In this document: piece by piece, positions 1 through 7,230 of the stretch
How positions within the stretch are numbered: the first letter of the stretch is position 1
Layout: every line of letters starts with the position of its first letter
NCBI GenBank assembly: GCA_910587035.1
Contig: CAJUMQ010000031.1
Span: 1 to 20,508 of the forward strand
Source of the DNA: an uncultured Desulfovibrio sp.
GTDB taxonomy: Bacteria > Desulfobacterota > Desulfovibrionia > Desulfovibrionales > Desulfovibrionaceae
Reading direction: 5' to 3'
DNA length: 20,508 nt
Position numbers and translations under genes: made by a program
The notes under the pieces: model-generated
Seen by the model: the letters and a program-made list of their open reading frames with translations, nothing else
What the model was told of the DNA's origin: nothing
The model's database searches: none

Positions 1-54
1 AGTATCTGCCTTTTAAGCAGAGAGTCGCAGGTTCGATCCCCGCACGACCCACCA
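1..54 (+). tRNA. tRNA-Lys (TTT), 5' part cut off by window edge
   Basis: This is the 3' portion of a lysine tRNA. The anticodon stem is 5-9 with 17-21, and its loop 10-16 carries anticodon TTT at 12-14. The variable loop is 22-26. The T arm is 27-31 with 39-43 around the TTCGATC loop, with one A-C mismatch. The 3' acceptor strand is 44-50, the discriminator A is 51 and an encoded CCA is 52-54. The D arm and 5' acceptor strand lie outside the window. tRNA 3' ends are common integration sites, and a recombinase gene starts 3.5 kb downstream, but no second copy of this 3' end is visible in the window. Confidence 0.95.
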
Positions 55-62
55 AATATTTC

Positions 63-97
63 AAGGGCTTATGGCAAAAGTCATAAGCCCTTTTTAT
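63..97 (+). terminator. Rho-independent terminator of the tRNA transcript
   Basis: A perfect 11-bp stem (63-73 with 82-92, AAGGGCTTATG pairing with CATAAGCCCTT) has an 8-base loop and runs into a T-rich tail (91-99). It lies 9 bases after the tRNA CCA end, so it ends the tRNA transcript. Confidence 0.92.
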
Positions 98-98
98 T

Positions 99-121
99 TG
101 GGCACATGAAGGTGGGCACAT
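99..121 (+). repeat. 9-bp direct repeat TGGGCACAT next to the tRNA terminator
   Basis: TGGGCACAT occurs at 99-107 and again at 113-121, a 14-base period, directly after the tRNA terminator. Short GGGCAC-type direct repeats beside tRNA genes are often arm-type integrase sites at the edge of integrated elements. That reading is inference here. No integrase lies immediately beside it. Confidence 0.4.
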
Positions 122-568
122 TAGCCAATTCAGGCAGGGGGCATGGGCGCCAGTTTTGCTTGTCCATACATGTCGCCTGGTCCAGACAAGTGCGGCTTCT
201 CTCCTCCCATGACGTCAGCGCAAAAGTTAGAAGAAAACTGAAGTTTTCCTCATTTCCGTATTGCCATCAATCTCTCATTAACAAAAATCTGCCACTGGAG
301 CATGAAAAGGTATGTTTATCCAGTTTGAATCTGGGCGCAAAACATGTTCCCTGCAAACCGGTACGAGTGTCACTATATGAGGTCTGGTATCCGCAGAGGC
401 AAAAGGCACTCCCCAGCTCCTGCGAATAACTCTCCTGGTTTCGGCCCGTAACAGTTTAAAATGGGATTATCTCAACTGTTACATTTCATATTGTTTACGC
501 TTTGCACACGTTGGCAGCAAAGTTTGCTGAACATCAGAGCCAGTTTTGGAGATCCTGCAAGTTGCTGT
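122..568. other. Long intergenic stretch without a convincing gene
   Basis: About 450 bases between the tRNA repeat region and the manC promoter. Short open frames exist (for example from 106 or 461 on the plus strand), but none has a ribosome binding site, a recognisable domain or a protein-like composition. The start at 106 sits directly against the terminator tail. The stretch could be an eroded end of an integrated element or a long leader. I see no RNA gene or array in it. Confidence 0.5.
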
Positions 569-597
569 TTGAAAAGAATTGTTTCATTGGCTATGAT
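569..597 (+). promoter_or_regulatory. Sigma70-type promoter upstream of manC-manB
   Basis: The -35 is TTGAAA (569-574) and the -10 is TATGAT (592-597), with a 17-base spacer, each hexamer one base from consensus. Transcription would start near 604, giving a leader of about 40 bases before the manC start at 646. Prediction from sequence only. Confidence 0.6.
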
Positions 598-645
598 GAT
601 TATGAAAGTTGCATATTTTATGTATTTATTATTGGAGCTTGGAAA

Positions 646-2079
646 ATGATTAAGCAGGCCCATGCCTCAGGTATTGATCTTGTGCCCGTCATCCTTTGCG
701 GTGGCAGCGGAACCAGACTTTGGCCCCTGTCTCGCGAGCTGTACCCCAAACCTTTCATAAAAATGCCCAATGGGCACACTCTCTTTATCGACACCATCCT
801 GCGCGCAAAAAGTTTCAGCCCCCAACGCCGCCCGATCATCATCTGCAATGAGGAGCATCGCTTCTTTGTGCTGGATTCTCTGGAAGAGGCTGGGGTGGAT
901 GCCATGATCATCCTCGAGCCGGCAGGCCGCAACACGGCGCCAGCGGCAGCCCTTGCCGCTCAGGCTGTGCTGGAGCTGGAAGATGCCCCCATGCTGATTA
1001 TGCCTTCCGACCATTCCTTTGGCGATAACAGCAATTTTATTAATGCCGTTACCACATCGCTTCCATTTGCCCGGGATGGCAGCATCATTACTTTTGGCAT
1101 AAATCCGTCCAAGCCGGAAACAGGATATGGCTATATCCAGCAGGGCCAGTTGCTGGGGAATGGCTGCTACAGGGCTGAGCGCTTTGTTGAAAAGCCGGAT
1201 GAAGCCACTGCGGCCGCTATGCTGGAAACAGGTGGATTTTTCTGGAACAGCGGTATTTTTCTGCTAAAAGCATCAGTTTATTTGCAGGAACTGGCAGAGC
1301 AAACGCCAGACATATACCAGGCTTGCCTGCAGGCATGGCAGGGGAAAAACATGGATGGCCGCTTTATAAGGCCAGACAGGGAGAAATTTCTTTCCTCACC
1401 CGATAATTCAATAGACTATGCCATTATGGAGCATACCAGAGCCGCTGCTGTCACACCCTGCGATGTGCAATGGAGCGATCTTGGCTCCTGGGATGCCATA
1501 TATCAGGCGGCTTCATCTGATGGCAATGGCAATGTTCTGCGCGGGGATGTTATAGCTGAGGATAGTGACAACTGCTACCTGCATTCTGGGGGCAGACTTG
1601 TGGCAGCCATTGGTCTTAGGGATATGATAGTGGTCGACAGTGGCGACTCCGTGCTCGTGATGCCCAGACAGCGCAAGGAGGATGTTAAAAAGATTGTAGC
1701 TCGTTTGAAAAAGGATCAGCGTGAGCAGTATAGATTGCATCCAGTTGTTCACAGGCCATGGGGCACCTATGAAAAACTTGCATCTGGAGATCGTTTCCAG
1801 GTAAAGCGCATAATTGTCCGACCAGGCGCATCCCTTTCCCTGCAGTTGCATCATCACCGCTCCGAGCACTGGATAGTTGTGCGAGGCACAGCGGAGGTGA
1901 CTGTTGGATATGCCTCATCGCTGTATACGGAAAACTCATCGGTTTATATTCCACTGGGCACAAGGCATAAACTGCATAATCCGGGAATTATTCCCCTGGA
2001 ATTGATAGAAGTGCAATCTGGCAGCTACCTGGGGGAGGATGACATTGTGCGAATGGAGGATTCCTATGGGCGCAGCTGA
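646..2079 (+). CDS. manC: Mannose-1-phosphate guanylyltransferase / mannose-6-phosphate isomerase
   Basis: A bifunctional cytoplasmic enzyme of GDP-mannose synthesis. The N-terminal nucleotidyltransferase makes GDP-mannose from mannose-1-phosphate and GTP. The C-terminal cupin interconverts fructose-6-P and mannose-6-P. The 477 residues match the usual type II family length. Residues 17-30 carry the signature GGSGTRLWPLSR, followed by PKPF at 34-37 where the family usually has PKQF. FVEKP lies mid-protein. The cupin starts near residue 368 with RPWGTY, and the metal-binding histidine cluster HHHRSEHW is near 402-409. The ATG at 646 is chosen because GGAG at 634-637 precedes it at good spacing, and upstream in-frame residues do not look like the family. 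The last 14 bases overlap manB. GDP-mannose feeds LPS, capsule or glycoprotein glycans, which fits the glycosyltransferase further downstream. Confidence 0.95.
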   Translation: MIKQAHASGIDLVPVILCGGSGTRLWPLSRELYPKPFIKMPNGHTLFIDTILRAKSFSPQRRPIIICNEEHRFFVLDSLEEAGVDAMIILEPAGRNTAPAAALAAQAVLELEDAPMLIMPSDHSFGDNSNFINAVTTSLPFARDGSIITFGINPSKPETGYGYIQQGQLLGNGCYRAERFVEKPDEATAAAMLETGGFFWNSGIFLLKASVYLQELAEQTPDIYQACLQAWQGKNMDGRFIRPDREKFLSSPDNSIDYAIMEHTRAAAVTPCDVQWSDLGSWDAIYQAASSDGNGNVLRGDVIAEDSDNCYLHSGGRLVAAIGLRDMIVVDSGDSVLVMPRQRKEDVKKIVARLKKDQREQYRLHPVVHRPWGTYEKLASGDRFQVKRIIVRPGASLSLQLHHHRSEHWIVVRGTAEVTVGYASSLYTENSSVYIPLGTRHKLHNPGIIPLELIEVQSGSYLGEDDIVRMEDSYGRS

Positions 2080-3484
2080 TGGTGACAACACTCGTGGAGC
2101 AAATTGTTTTAAAGCATATGATATTCGTGGCAGGGTGCCTGACGAAATCAATCCGGAACTGGCCTATGCCATTGGTATGGCTTGCGGCCCCACCTTTGGA
2201 GCTAAAAAGGCTGTCATTGGCCGTGATGCCAGGCTATCCGGACCGGATCTGGAAAATGCTCTGGCTGCTGGACTCCTTGCAACGGGCATAAGTGTGGACA
2301 GCATAGGCATGTGTGGCTCTGAGGAAATATATTATGCAGCCGCAAATCATGCCTATGATCTGGGCGTAATGATTACGGGCAGTCATAATCCGGCTGATGA
2401 AAATGGTTTTAAGCTTGTGCGCGCTGGAGCTGTGCCAGTCAGTGGCGACAGCGGCCTGAAAGATCTTGAAAAAAATGTCCGTGAAATTCTGAGAGCGAGG
2501 CATGAAGCAGGGGCAGTTCTGGCAGCGAATCCGCAGGATCTCCATAACGCCAGTTACAGGCAGGATTATGTGGACTGGCTTCTTTCCTACACTGGCATAA
2601 AAAATTTGCCTCCAGCGAGCAATCTTTGTGTGGTGGCAAATGCCGGTAATGGCTGCGCCGGCCTTGTTCTTGGTGAGCTGGCTCCCCATTTGCCCTGCGA
2701 CCTCAGGCTCATACATTCCAGACCGGACGGCAATTTTCCCCACGGTGTGCCAAATCCTCTTTTGCCAGAAAGACGACAGGAGACCTCGGCTGCCGTCCTC
2801 AAAGCCAATGCCACCATTGGCGTGGCCTTTGACGGTGATTTTGACCGCTGTTTTTTTTATGATGACAAGGGCAATTTCATAGAAAGTTATTATCTGGTGG
2901 GGATGCTCGCCAGCGCCATGCTTCAAACCTACACGGGCGAGAAAATTGTGCATGATACCCGTGTTTACTGGAATACCAGAGAACAGGCCAGGGCTGCCGG
3001 CGGCATTCCGGTCATGGGCAAAACCGGCCACGCCTTTATGAAAGAGAGAATGCGCAGTGAAAATGCCATTTATGGGGGCGAGATGAGTGCGCATCATTAT
3101 TTTCGCGATTTCGCATTTTGTGATTCCGGCATTTTGACAATGCTTTTTGTTCTCGCAGCTACAGTGAAGAATGGCATCCCCCTGGGTAAAATGGTTGAGG
3201 AACGCATGGCGGCCTATCCATGCAGTGGCGAAATAAATTTCCGTGTGGCTGATTGCGCCACCGCGATCACTGTGCTGGAAGACAGGTACGCCCCCCTGGC
3301 CATCCATTCCGACAAGGTTGATGGTTTAAATCTGGAATTTGACAGCTGGCGGTTCAATCTAAGGCCATCCAATACAGAGCCTTTATTGCGTCTTAATGTG
3401 GAAAGTCGTGGCGATATGCCCCTGCTCAAGGCAAAGGTTGCCGAATTGTGTGACCTGATAAAAACCGTTGGCAGTGCCATGTGA
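2066..3484 (+). CDS. manB: Phosphomannomutase / phosphoglucomutase
   Basis: Converts mannose-6-phosphate to mannose-1-phosphate, the step between the two ManC activities. The 472 residues fit the alpha-D-phosphohexomutase family. TGSHNP holds the phosphoserine (Ser106). The Mg2+-binding loop DGDFDR is at 256-261. The sugar-specificity loop GEMSAHH is at 338-344. The phosphate-binding loop RPSNTEP is at 433-439. The ATG at 2066 is preferred over an in-frame ATG at 2039 because GGAGGA (2055-2060) lies just before it. It overlaps manC by 14 bases, so the two are co-transcribed and probably translationally coupled. Gene symbols manB, algC and pgm are used for close relatives. Substrate preference (mannose versus glucose) is inferred from the manC partner. 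No terminator is evident after it. Confidence 0.95.
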   Translation: MGAADGDNTRGANCFKAYDIRGRVPDEINPELAYAIGMACGPTFGAKKAVIGRDARLSGPDLENALAAGLLATGISVDSIGMCGSEEIYYAAANHAYDLGVMITGSHNPADENGFKLVRAGAVPVSGDSGLKDLEKNVREILRARHEAGAVLAANPQDLHNASYRQDYVDWLLSYTGIKNLPPASNLCVVANAGNGCAGLVLGELAPHLPCDLRLIHSRPDGNFPHGVPNPLLPERRQETSAAVLKANATIGVAFDGDFDRCFFYDDKGNFIESYYLVGMLASAMLQTYTGEKIVHDTRVYWNTREQARAAGGIPVMGKTGHAFMKERMRSENAIYGGEMSAHHYFRDFAFCDSGILTMLFVLAATVKNGIPLGKMVEERMAAYPCSGEINFRVADCATAITVLEDRYAPLAIHSDKVDGLNLEFDSWRFNLRPSNTEPLLRLNVESRGDMPLLKAKVAELCDLIKTVGSAM

Positions 3485-3506
3485 ATACATAAGACATGCC
3501 AGTGAA

Positions 3507-3583
3507 AAATAGGCATATGATATCAAGCCCTTGCACAACAAAGGCGTGAAAGCGTATGCCTATTTTAAATTGGCATATGCTAT
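3507..3583. repeat. Three copies of a 17-bp AT-rich palindromic motif before the integrase
   Basis: Copy 1 (3507-3523) and copy 2 (3567-3583) are direct repeats with 15 of 17 bases identical, spaced exactly 60 bases; the shared core is GGCATATG. An inverted copy lies at 3555-3566 (TATGCCTATTTT) and is a perfect 12-base inverted match to 3506-3517. Together they fill most of the gap between manB and the recombinase. Such iterated sites suit binding of a protein: recombinase arm-type or core sites, or an operator for the int gene. Which of these is not decidable from sequence. Confidence 0.7.
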
Positions 3584-3588
3584 ATGTC

Positions 3589-3620
3589 TGTGGAAAACCA
3601 TACACAAGGAGATTTCCACA
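3589..3620 (+). promoter_or_regulatory. Hairpin enclosing the integrase ribosome binding site
   Basis: TGTGGAAA (3589-3596) pairs perfectly with TTTCCACA (3613-3620). The 16-base loop contains the Shine-Dalgarno AAGGAG (3606-3611), and the last stem base is the A of the ATG at 3620. If the mRNA folds this way, access of ribosomes to the integrase start would be limited. The pairing is visible; regulation is inferred. Confidence 0.5.
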
Positions 3621-4597
3621 TGGCATATTCACGCCCAAGCCGAGCAGAATCTGGCAGCTTCAGCTTCAAGACTTCCAAATACCCCGCTCCCACCCTCGAT
3701 GATTTCATTTGCCGTATTTATCTGCCTTACATTAAAATCCGCAAACGAAGCTGGCGGATTGATGAAAGACTCGCACGCAGACATATGTCAGCAACTTTTG
3801 GCGATCGTCCCCTGGGTTCCATATCAGCACATGAAGTTGAGGTCTGGCTGAACAGTCTGCTTGGAGCAGGTTATGCCATCGGCACCTGCAATCGCGTATT
3901 GGCGGTTTTCAAAACAATATGCAGTTTTGCACAAATCCATGGCTATCTGCCCAGGGATAAATCCCCTTGCGCTGGGGTTTCATCATTCAAAAATCCTTGT
4001 TCAAAAGAACGATATTTGACCCGGGATGAAGGTATCAGACTTATGGCAACCCTGGAAAGGGATGGCAGTCTATCGGCATTGGCCATTCAGCTTTTGTTGC
4101 TCACTGGCGCCAGGAAAAATGAGATACTCAAGGCCCGTTGGGAAAATGTCTGCCTGGAACAGAGGTTTATTTCTGTGCCATTGTCAAAATCCGGCAGGCA
4201 AAGATACATCGTACTTTCGGATGCAGCCATGGCAATCATTCGCAAGATTCCCCGCAGAAAAGACAGTCCATGGCTTTTTGAGGGGCATACACCCGGCAAA
4301 CCCATGCCTGATTTATACAATTATTGGAAAAAATTACGCCAGGGCCTGGGGCTTGAGGATGTGCGGATCCATGACTTGCGGCATACTTTTGCCAGCATTC
4401 TCGTTAATTCGGGTCATACCCTGTATGAAGTGCAAAGAATTTTGGGCCATTGTGATCCCCGTACCACCATGCGCTATGCCCATCTGGGGCAGGATGCACT
4501 TATGGAAGCCGCGGAAAAGGCAGGCAGATTTTTTGCCAGAGAAAGTGTGGCTGTAAAAATGGAGAATGGCAAAAATGCTACAAGGCCTTGGGTATAA
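3620..4597 (+). CDS. Tyrosine recombinase / phage-type integrase
   Basis: A site-specific recombinase that cuts and rejoins DNA through a phosphotyrosine. Of its 325 residues, about 25-110 form the SAM-like core-binding domain and about 130-300 the catalytic domain. The full set of catalytic residues is visible: Arg165 (TGARKNE), Lys190 (PLSKSGR), His251/Arg254 in HDLRH, His277 in LGH and nucleophile Tyr286 in RYAHL. The ATG at 3620 is chosen for AAGGAG at 3606-3611; an upstream in-frame ATG at 3584 lacks such a site and lies inside the repeat region. No excisionase, relaxase or phage genes are near. It may be the integrase of an island carrying the downstream operon, or a solitary remnant. 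Host XerC/XerD seems less likely given its position among repeats and beside accessory genes. The attachment site is not identified. Confidence 0.93.
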   Translation: MAYSRPSRAESGSFSFKTSKYPAPTLDDFICRIYLPYIKIRKRSWRIDERLARRHMSATFGDRPLGSISAHEVEVWLNSLLGAGYAIGTCNRVLAVFKTICSFAQIHGYLPRDKSPCAGVSSFKNPCSKERYLTRDEGIRLMATLERDGSLSALAIQLLLLTGARKNEILKARWENVCLEQRFISVPLSKSGRQRYIVLSDAAMAIIRKIPRRKDSPWLFEGHTPGKPMPDLYNYWKKLRQGLGLEDVRIHDLRHTFASILVNSGHTLYEVQRILGHCDPRTTMRYAHLGQDALMEAAEKAGRFFARESVAVKMENGKNATRPWV

Positions 4598-4882
4598 TCA
4601 GCCATGGCGGAAAAAAGGACATGTTTGGAAACATCCAAATTGTGAGAGCATACTTTGAAATTATCAAAGCTGTGGTACGGGGCCCACCCTGGGCTCATTT
4701 CAGGAGCTTTTGCATTTCAAGGAATAGTATCGCTGGGGACGACATTGGATGGAATATGCAATATTGTCAGATACACTGATGGGAAAGCCGTAAAACCTGA
4801 TGCCTTTTACTGGTTATCTATGTGGAATGATAAATATTAATTAAATAAGCACCGTACTTCAAAAATATGTTTACTTTGGGAT
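4598..4882. other. Intergenic region after the integrase; doubtful 61-codon frame
   Basis: Between the integrase stop and the next promoter. One plus-strand frame (4655-4840, TTG start, 61 codons) reads through a fairly normal protein composition with Gly- and aromatic-rich segments, but has no clear ribosome binding site and no family I recognise. It could be a decayed gene fragment. A small inverted repeat CTTTGA-5-TCAAAG (4653-4669) has no T tract and is not a convincing terminator. I see nothing else. Confidence 0.4.
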
Positions 4883-4911
4883 TTGACAAAAAACGATGCG
4901 ATTATTATATG
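4883..4911 (+). promoter_or_regulatory. Promoter for the glycosyltransferase/acyl operon
   Basis: A consensus -35 TTGACA (4883-4888) is followed after 17 bases by TATATG (4906-4911). The overlapping TTATAT at a 16-base spacing is an alternative -10. Transcription would begin near 4917, leaving about 50 bases of leader before the ATG at 4970. This is the only strong promoter I see for the 14-gene operon. Confidence 0.6.
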
Positions 4912-4969
4912 TTGTCCATGTTAATTGTCAGTGTATCTGATAAAATCCTCCACCAATGGACAAGGCGTC

Positions 4970-6949
4970 ATGAGCAGACTTTTTCTTGTCCATGACCTGT
5001 CACCATCCCAGCCATGGATTCACTCGATCCTGCTGGAGAACAGACGCTTTTTCGCTGAAAAAGGGCTTGAGGTGGGACCTTTCAACCCATGGACATGCGA
5101 GATACTGCCCTCGCATGGGCCACTGTGGCTGCCCCAGCCGGATGACAAACCCATAGATCCGGTTATAAAGAGCATGATTTTAGGGACTGCCGCGATAATG
5201 CGCAGTGGCAAGGATGTCCTTCTTTTTGCCCATAATCCCATGCTGGCGGCCCACCAAAGTTTTCTGCATCTTTTGCAGGGGGAAACAGACATTGACTGCA
5301 GCTCCGTCAGCGTCCTGTTTATTATTGGCAAACCCATGCTGGCTCTTGAACAACGCTATCGCGAATATGGCCGCATGCAGGACAGAGAGGGTTTCAAATA
5401 TGTGGATGCCTATGCCAACATGGCAAAACTGTTAGAACATGCCAAAAATGCATATGGCAATGTGGAATGTCTTGCCAACATTCAGGATACGGCACAGGTC
5501 ATCCCACAGCAGGGACTGGCTGCTGGCCTTTTTACTTTTCTTGGCCGCAATGGACAGGCGCCAGGTAAGATTCGAAACTGTCATCCACTGAATTTTGACT
5601 CAAATGCAGGGCGTCGGCTTTGCGGACTTGCCGAGGTTCGTAAAAACTCCTGGCCGCATATGGATGAGGGCGAATATGTCAAAACTCTTCTCCGTCTGGA
5701 CAGTACATGGGGTTGCGATATTGCCAGTCCGGCTGCCATGCGCGCAAAGCTGCATTATGGATTCACAACTGAAATAAGCAGTCTGGAAAATGACCTGGGA
5801 TTGCAGAGAAATGCCCTGGCTGCCCCTCAATGGCTGCTGGAAGCCAGCGACAGCTCCGATCCTGAATGTCTGGATGTTAAGAAAATAGCGGACTTTGCCA
5901 CAAATCTTCCGGAAAATTTGCGCGCTTCGCTCCTGAAGCGCTACAAGAATGATGCCCAGCTTCTTACAAAGGATCAGAAGTCTTTGTATGCGGCGTTAAA
6001 AGAAACTGCAGGCATTGACCATGTGGGCGAACCCGAGACGCCGGTTGAATTGACTGTACTCACCATGACCTACAATCATGGCGAGTACATCAAAGATTGT
6101 CTGGAAAGCGTGCTGGCCCAGCGGACGAATTTCCCCATCCGTCATATTGTGCTGGATCATTGCTCAACTGATGGCACAGCGGAAATCGTGCGGAGTTTTG
6201 CAGAAAAACATTCTTCCATCAGACCTGTGCTGCTTTCAAGACGCCAGCCGGAGGAGAATGTCCGTGGGCTGTTTGAGCGCTGTCGTACCAGATATGCCGC
6301 TCTCTGCGATGGAGACGATTTTTTTACGGACCGGCTGAAGCTGCAAAAACAGGTGGACTTTTTGGAGAAAAACCAGAATTGCTCCATCTGCTTTCATCCT
6401 GTTCTGCTTGTATTTGAAAATGGCGCCACCCCTTTTCTTTTTCCGCCAGCGGATTTGCTGCCGCAGCATAAAAGCCCTTTCTATTATCTTACCGATTTGA
6501 CTACCGGAAATTTCATCCAGACCAACTCGGCAGTCTATCGCTGGCGTTTTACCAATGGGTTGCCCCATTGGTTCAGGGCTGATGTCTGCCCTGGAGACTG
6601 GTACTGGCACATGCTGCACGCGGAAAAAGGCCGAATAGGTTTTTTGCCAGAAACAATGGCAATATACCGCAGGCATGAAAAAGCCCTGTATGCGCACACC
6701 TTTCTTGATACAGACAGACATTGGCGCACGCATGGCATGACGGAATTAAACGCCTTCAACATTTACAATGAACATTTTAAAAATCGATATTTTAGAAATT
6801 TTTCATCCCTTGCCAATGGAATTTTCGCATCCTTTTTAAACATGGCCATTGAAGAAAAAGACGACAGTCTTTTGGAGCAGGCGACTATGGCTTTCCCGCA
6901 ATTTGCCAGGGAATTCTTTCGCTTCATTAAAACAGCGCAAGACGCCTGA
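4970..6949 (+). CDS. Two-part glycosyltransferase: unknown N-terminal domain plus GT2
   Basis: 659 residues. Residues about 360-600 are a family 2, GT-A fold glycosyltransferase. It opens with a beta strand and TYNHG motif near 365-371, has the DHCSTDGT segment near 390, and the metal/nucleotide-binding DGDD at 447-450. The downstream segment WYWHMLHAEKG resembles the family's acceptor-side region. Residues 1 to about 350 match no family I recognise. They look soluble and mixed alpha/beta, with no signal peptide or clear membrane helix, so the protein is probably cytoplasmic. The ATG at 4970 is chosen (weak AAGG at 4962-4965); an in-frame TTG at 4925 would add 15 residues. As first gene of the operon it is the probable user of the activated, acyl-decorated sugar, possibly attaching it to a protein or surface glycan. 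Donor and acceptor are unknown. Confidence 0.85.
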   Translation: MSRLFLVHDLSPSQPWIHSILLENRRFFAEKGLEVGPFNPWTCEILPSHGPLWLPQPDDKPIDPVIKSMILGTAAIMRSGKDVLLFAHNPMLAAHQSFLHLLQGETDIDCSSVSVLFIIGKPMLALEQRYREYGRMQDREGFKYVDAYANMAKLLEHAKNAYGNVECLANIQDTAQVIPQQGLAAGLFTFLGRNGQAPGKIRNCHPLNFDSNAGRRLCGLAEVRKNSWPHMDEGEYVKTLLRLDSTWGCDIASPAAMRAKLHYGFTTEISSLENDLGLQRNALAAPQWLLEASDSSDPECLDVKKIADFATNLPENLRASLLKRYKNDAQLLTKDQKSLYAALKETAGIDHVGEPETPVELTVLTMTYNHGEYIKDCLESVLAQRTNFPIRHIVLDHCSTDGTAEIVRSFAEKHSSIRPVLLSRRQPEENVRGLFERCRTRYAALCDGDDFFTDRLKLQKQVDFLEKNQNCSICFHPVLLVFENGATPFLFPPADLLPQHKSPFYYLTDLTTGNFIQTNSAVYRWRFTNGLPHWFRADVCPGDWYWHMLHAEKGRIGFLPETMAIYRRHEKALYAHTFLDTDRHWRTHGMTELNAFNIYNEHFKNRYFRNFSSLANGIFASFLNMAIEEKDDSLLEQATMAFPQFAREFFRFIKTAQDA

Positions 6950-6978
6950 AAATAATAATCGTATTTGGGAAAAAGATA

Positions 6979-7230
6979 ATGAAAGAACAAATATTGGCAA
7001 TATTGAAGGATATACAGCCTGATTTTGAATTTGAGGATAATGTGGATTTTGTTGAAAACGGATATCTGGACAGTTTCGATGTGGTTACTCTTGTGTCCGA
7101 GCTGGAAAACAGATTTTCGGTACTCATATCCGCTCTGGATATTGTGCCGGAAAATTTTGGATCTGTGCAAAGCATTTGCGAACTTGTGAAACGCAGCCCC
7201 AGGAAAACTTCCGGAAAGGCAGGGGAATGA
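6979..7230 (+). CDS. Acyl carrier protein 1
   Basis: A small acidic 83-residue carrier with the phosphopantetheine attachment motif LDSFD at 30-34 (Ser32; Phe replaces the usual Leu after Ser). The predicted four-helix layout and the C-terminal SVQSICELV helix are typical of discrete ACP/PCP proteins. It would tether acyl or aminoacyl thioesters for the enzymes next to it. GGGA at 6967-6970 gives a modest ribosome binding site. The stop codon overlaps the next start as ATGA (7227-7230), so carrier and KAS III-1 are probably made in step. The motif differs from the DSL motif of housekeeping AcpP, marking this as a dedicated carrier. It resembles ACP3 of this operon (LDSLD) more than ACP2. Confidence 0.9.
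   Translation: MKEQILAILKDIQPDFEFEDNVDFVENGYLDSFDVVTLVSELENRFSVLISALDIVPENFGSVQSICELVKRSPRKTSGKAGE

Noticed and set aside
106..429. Plus-strand open frame of 107 codons after the tRNA terminator
   Set aside because: The start lies in the terminator tail, with no ribosome binding site, and the translation has no domain or typical composition; treated as chance.
2234..3307. Long minus-strand open frame of 357 codons opposite manB
   Set aside because: It is a shadow of manB, which has all family motifs; the antisense product is His/Ile-rich with no recognisable fold.
3521..3536. CAAGCCCTTG as a possible copy of the tRNA terminator arm, hence an attachment site
   Set aside because: Only about 8 bases match the terminator stem, and only in reverse orientation; no match to the tRNA 3' end itself.
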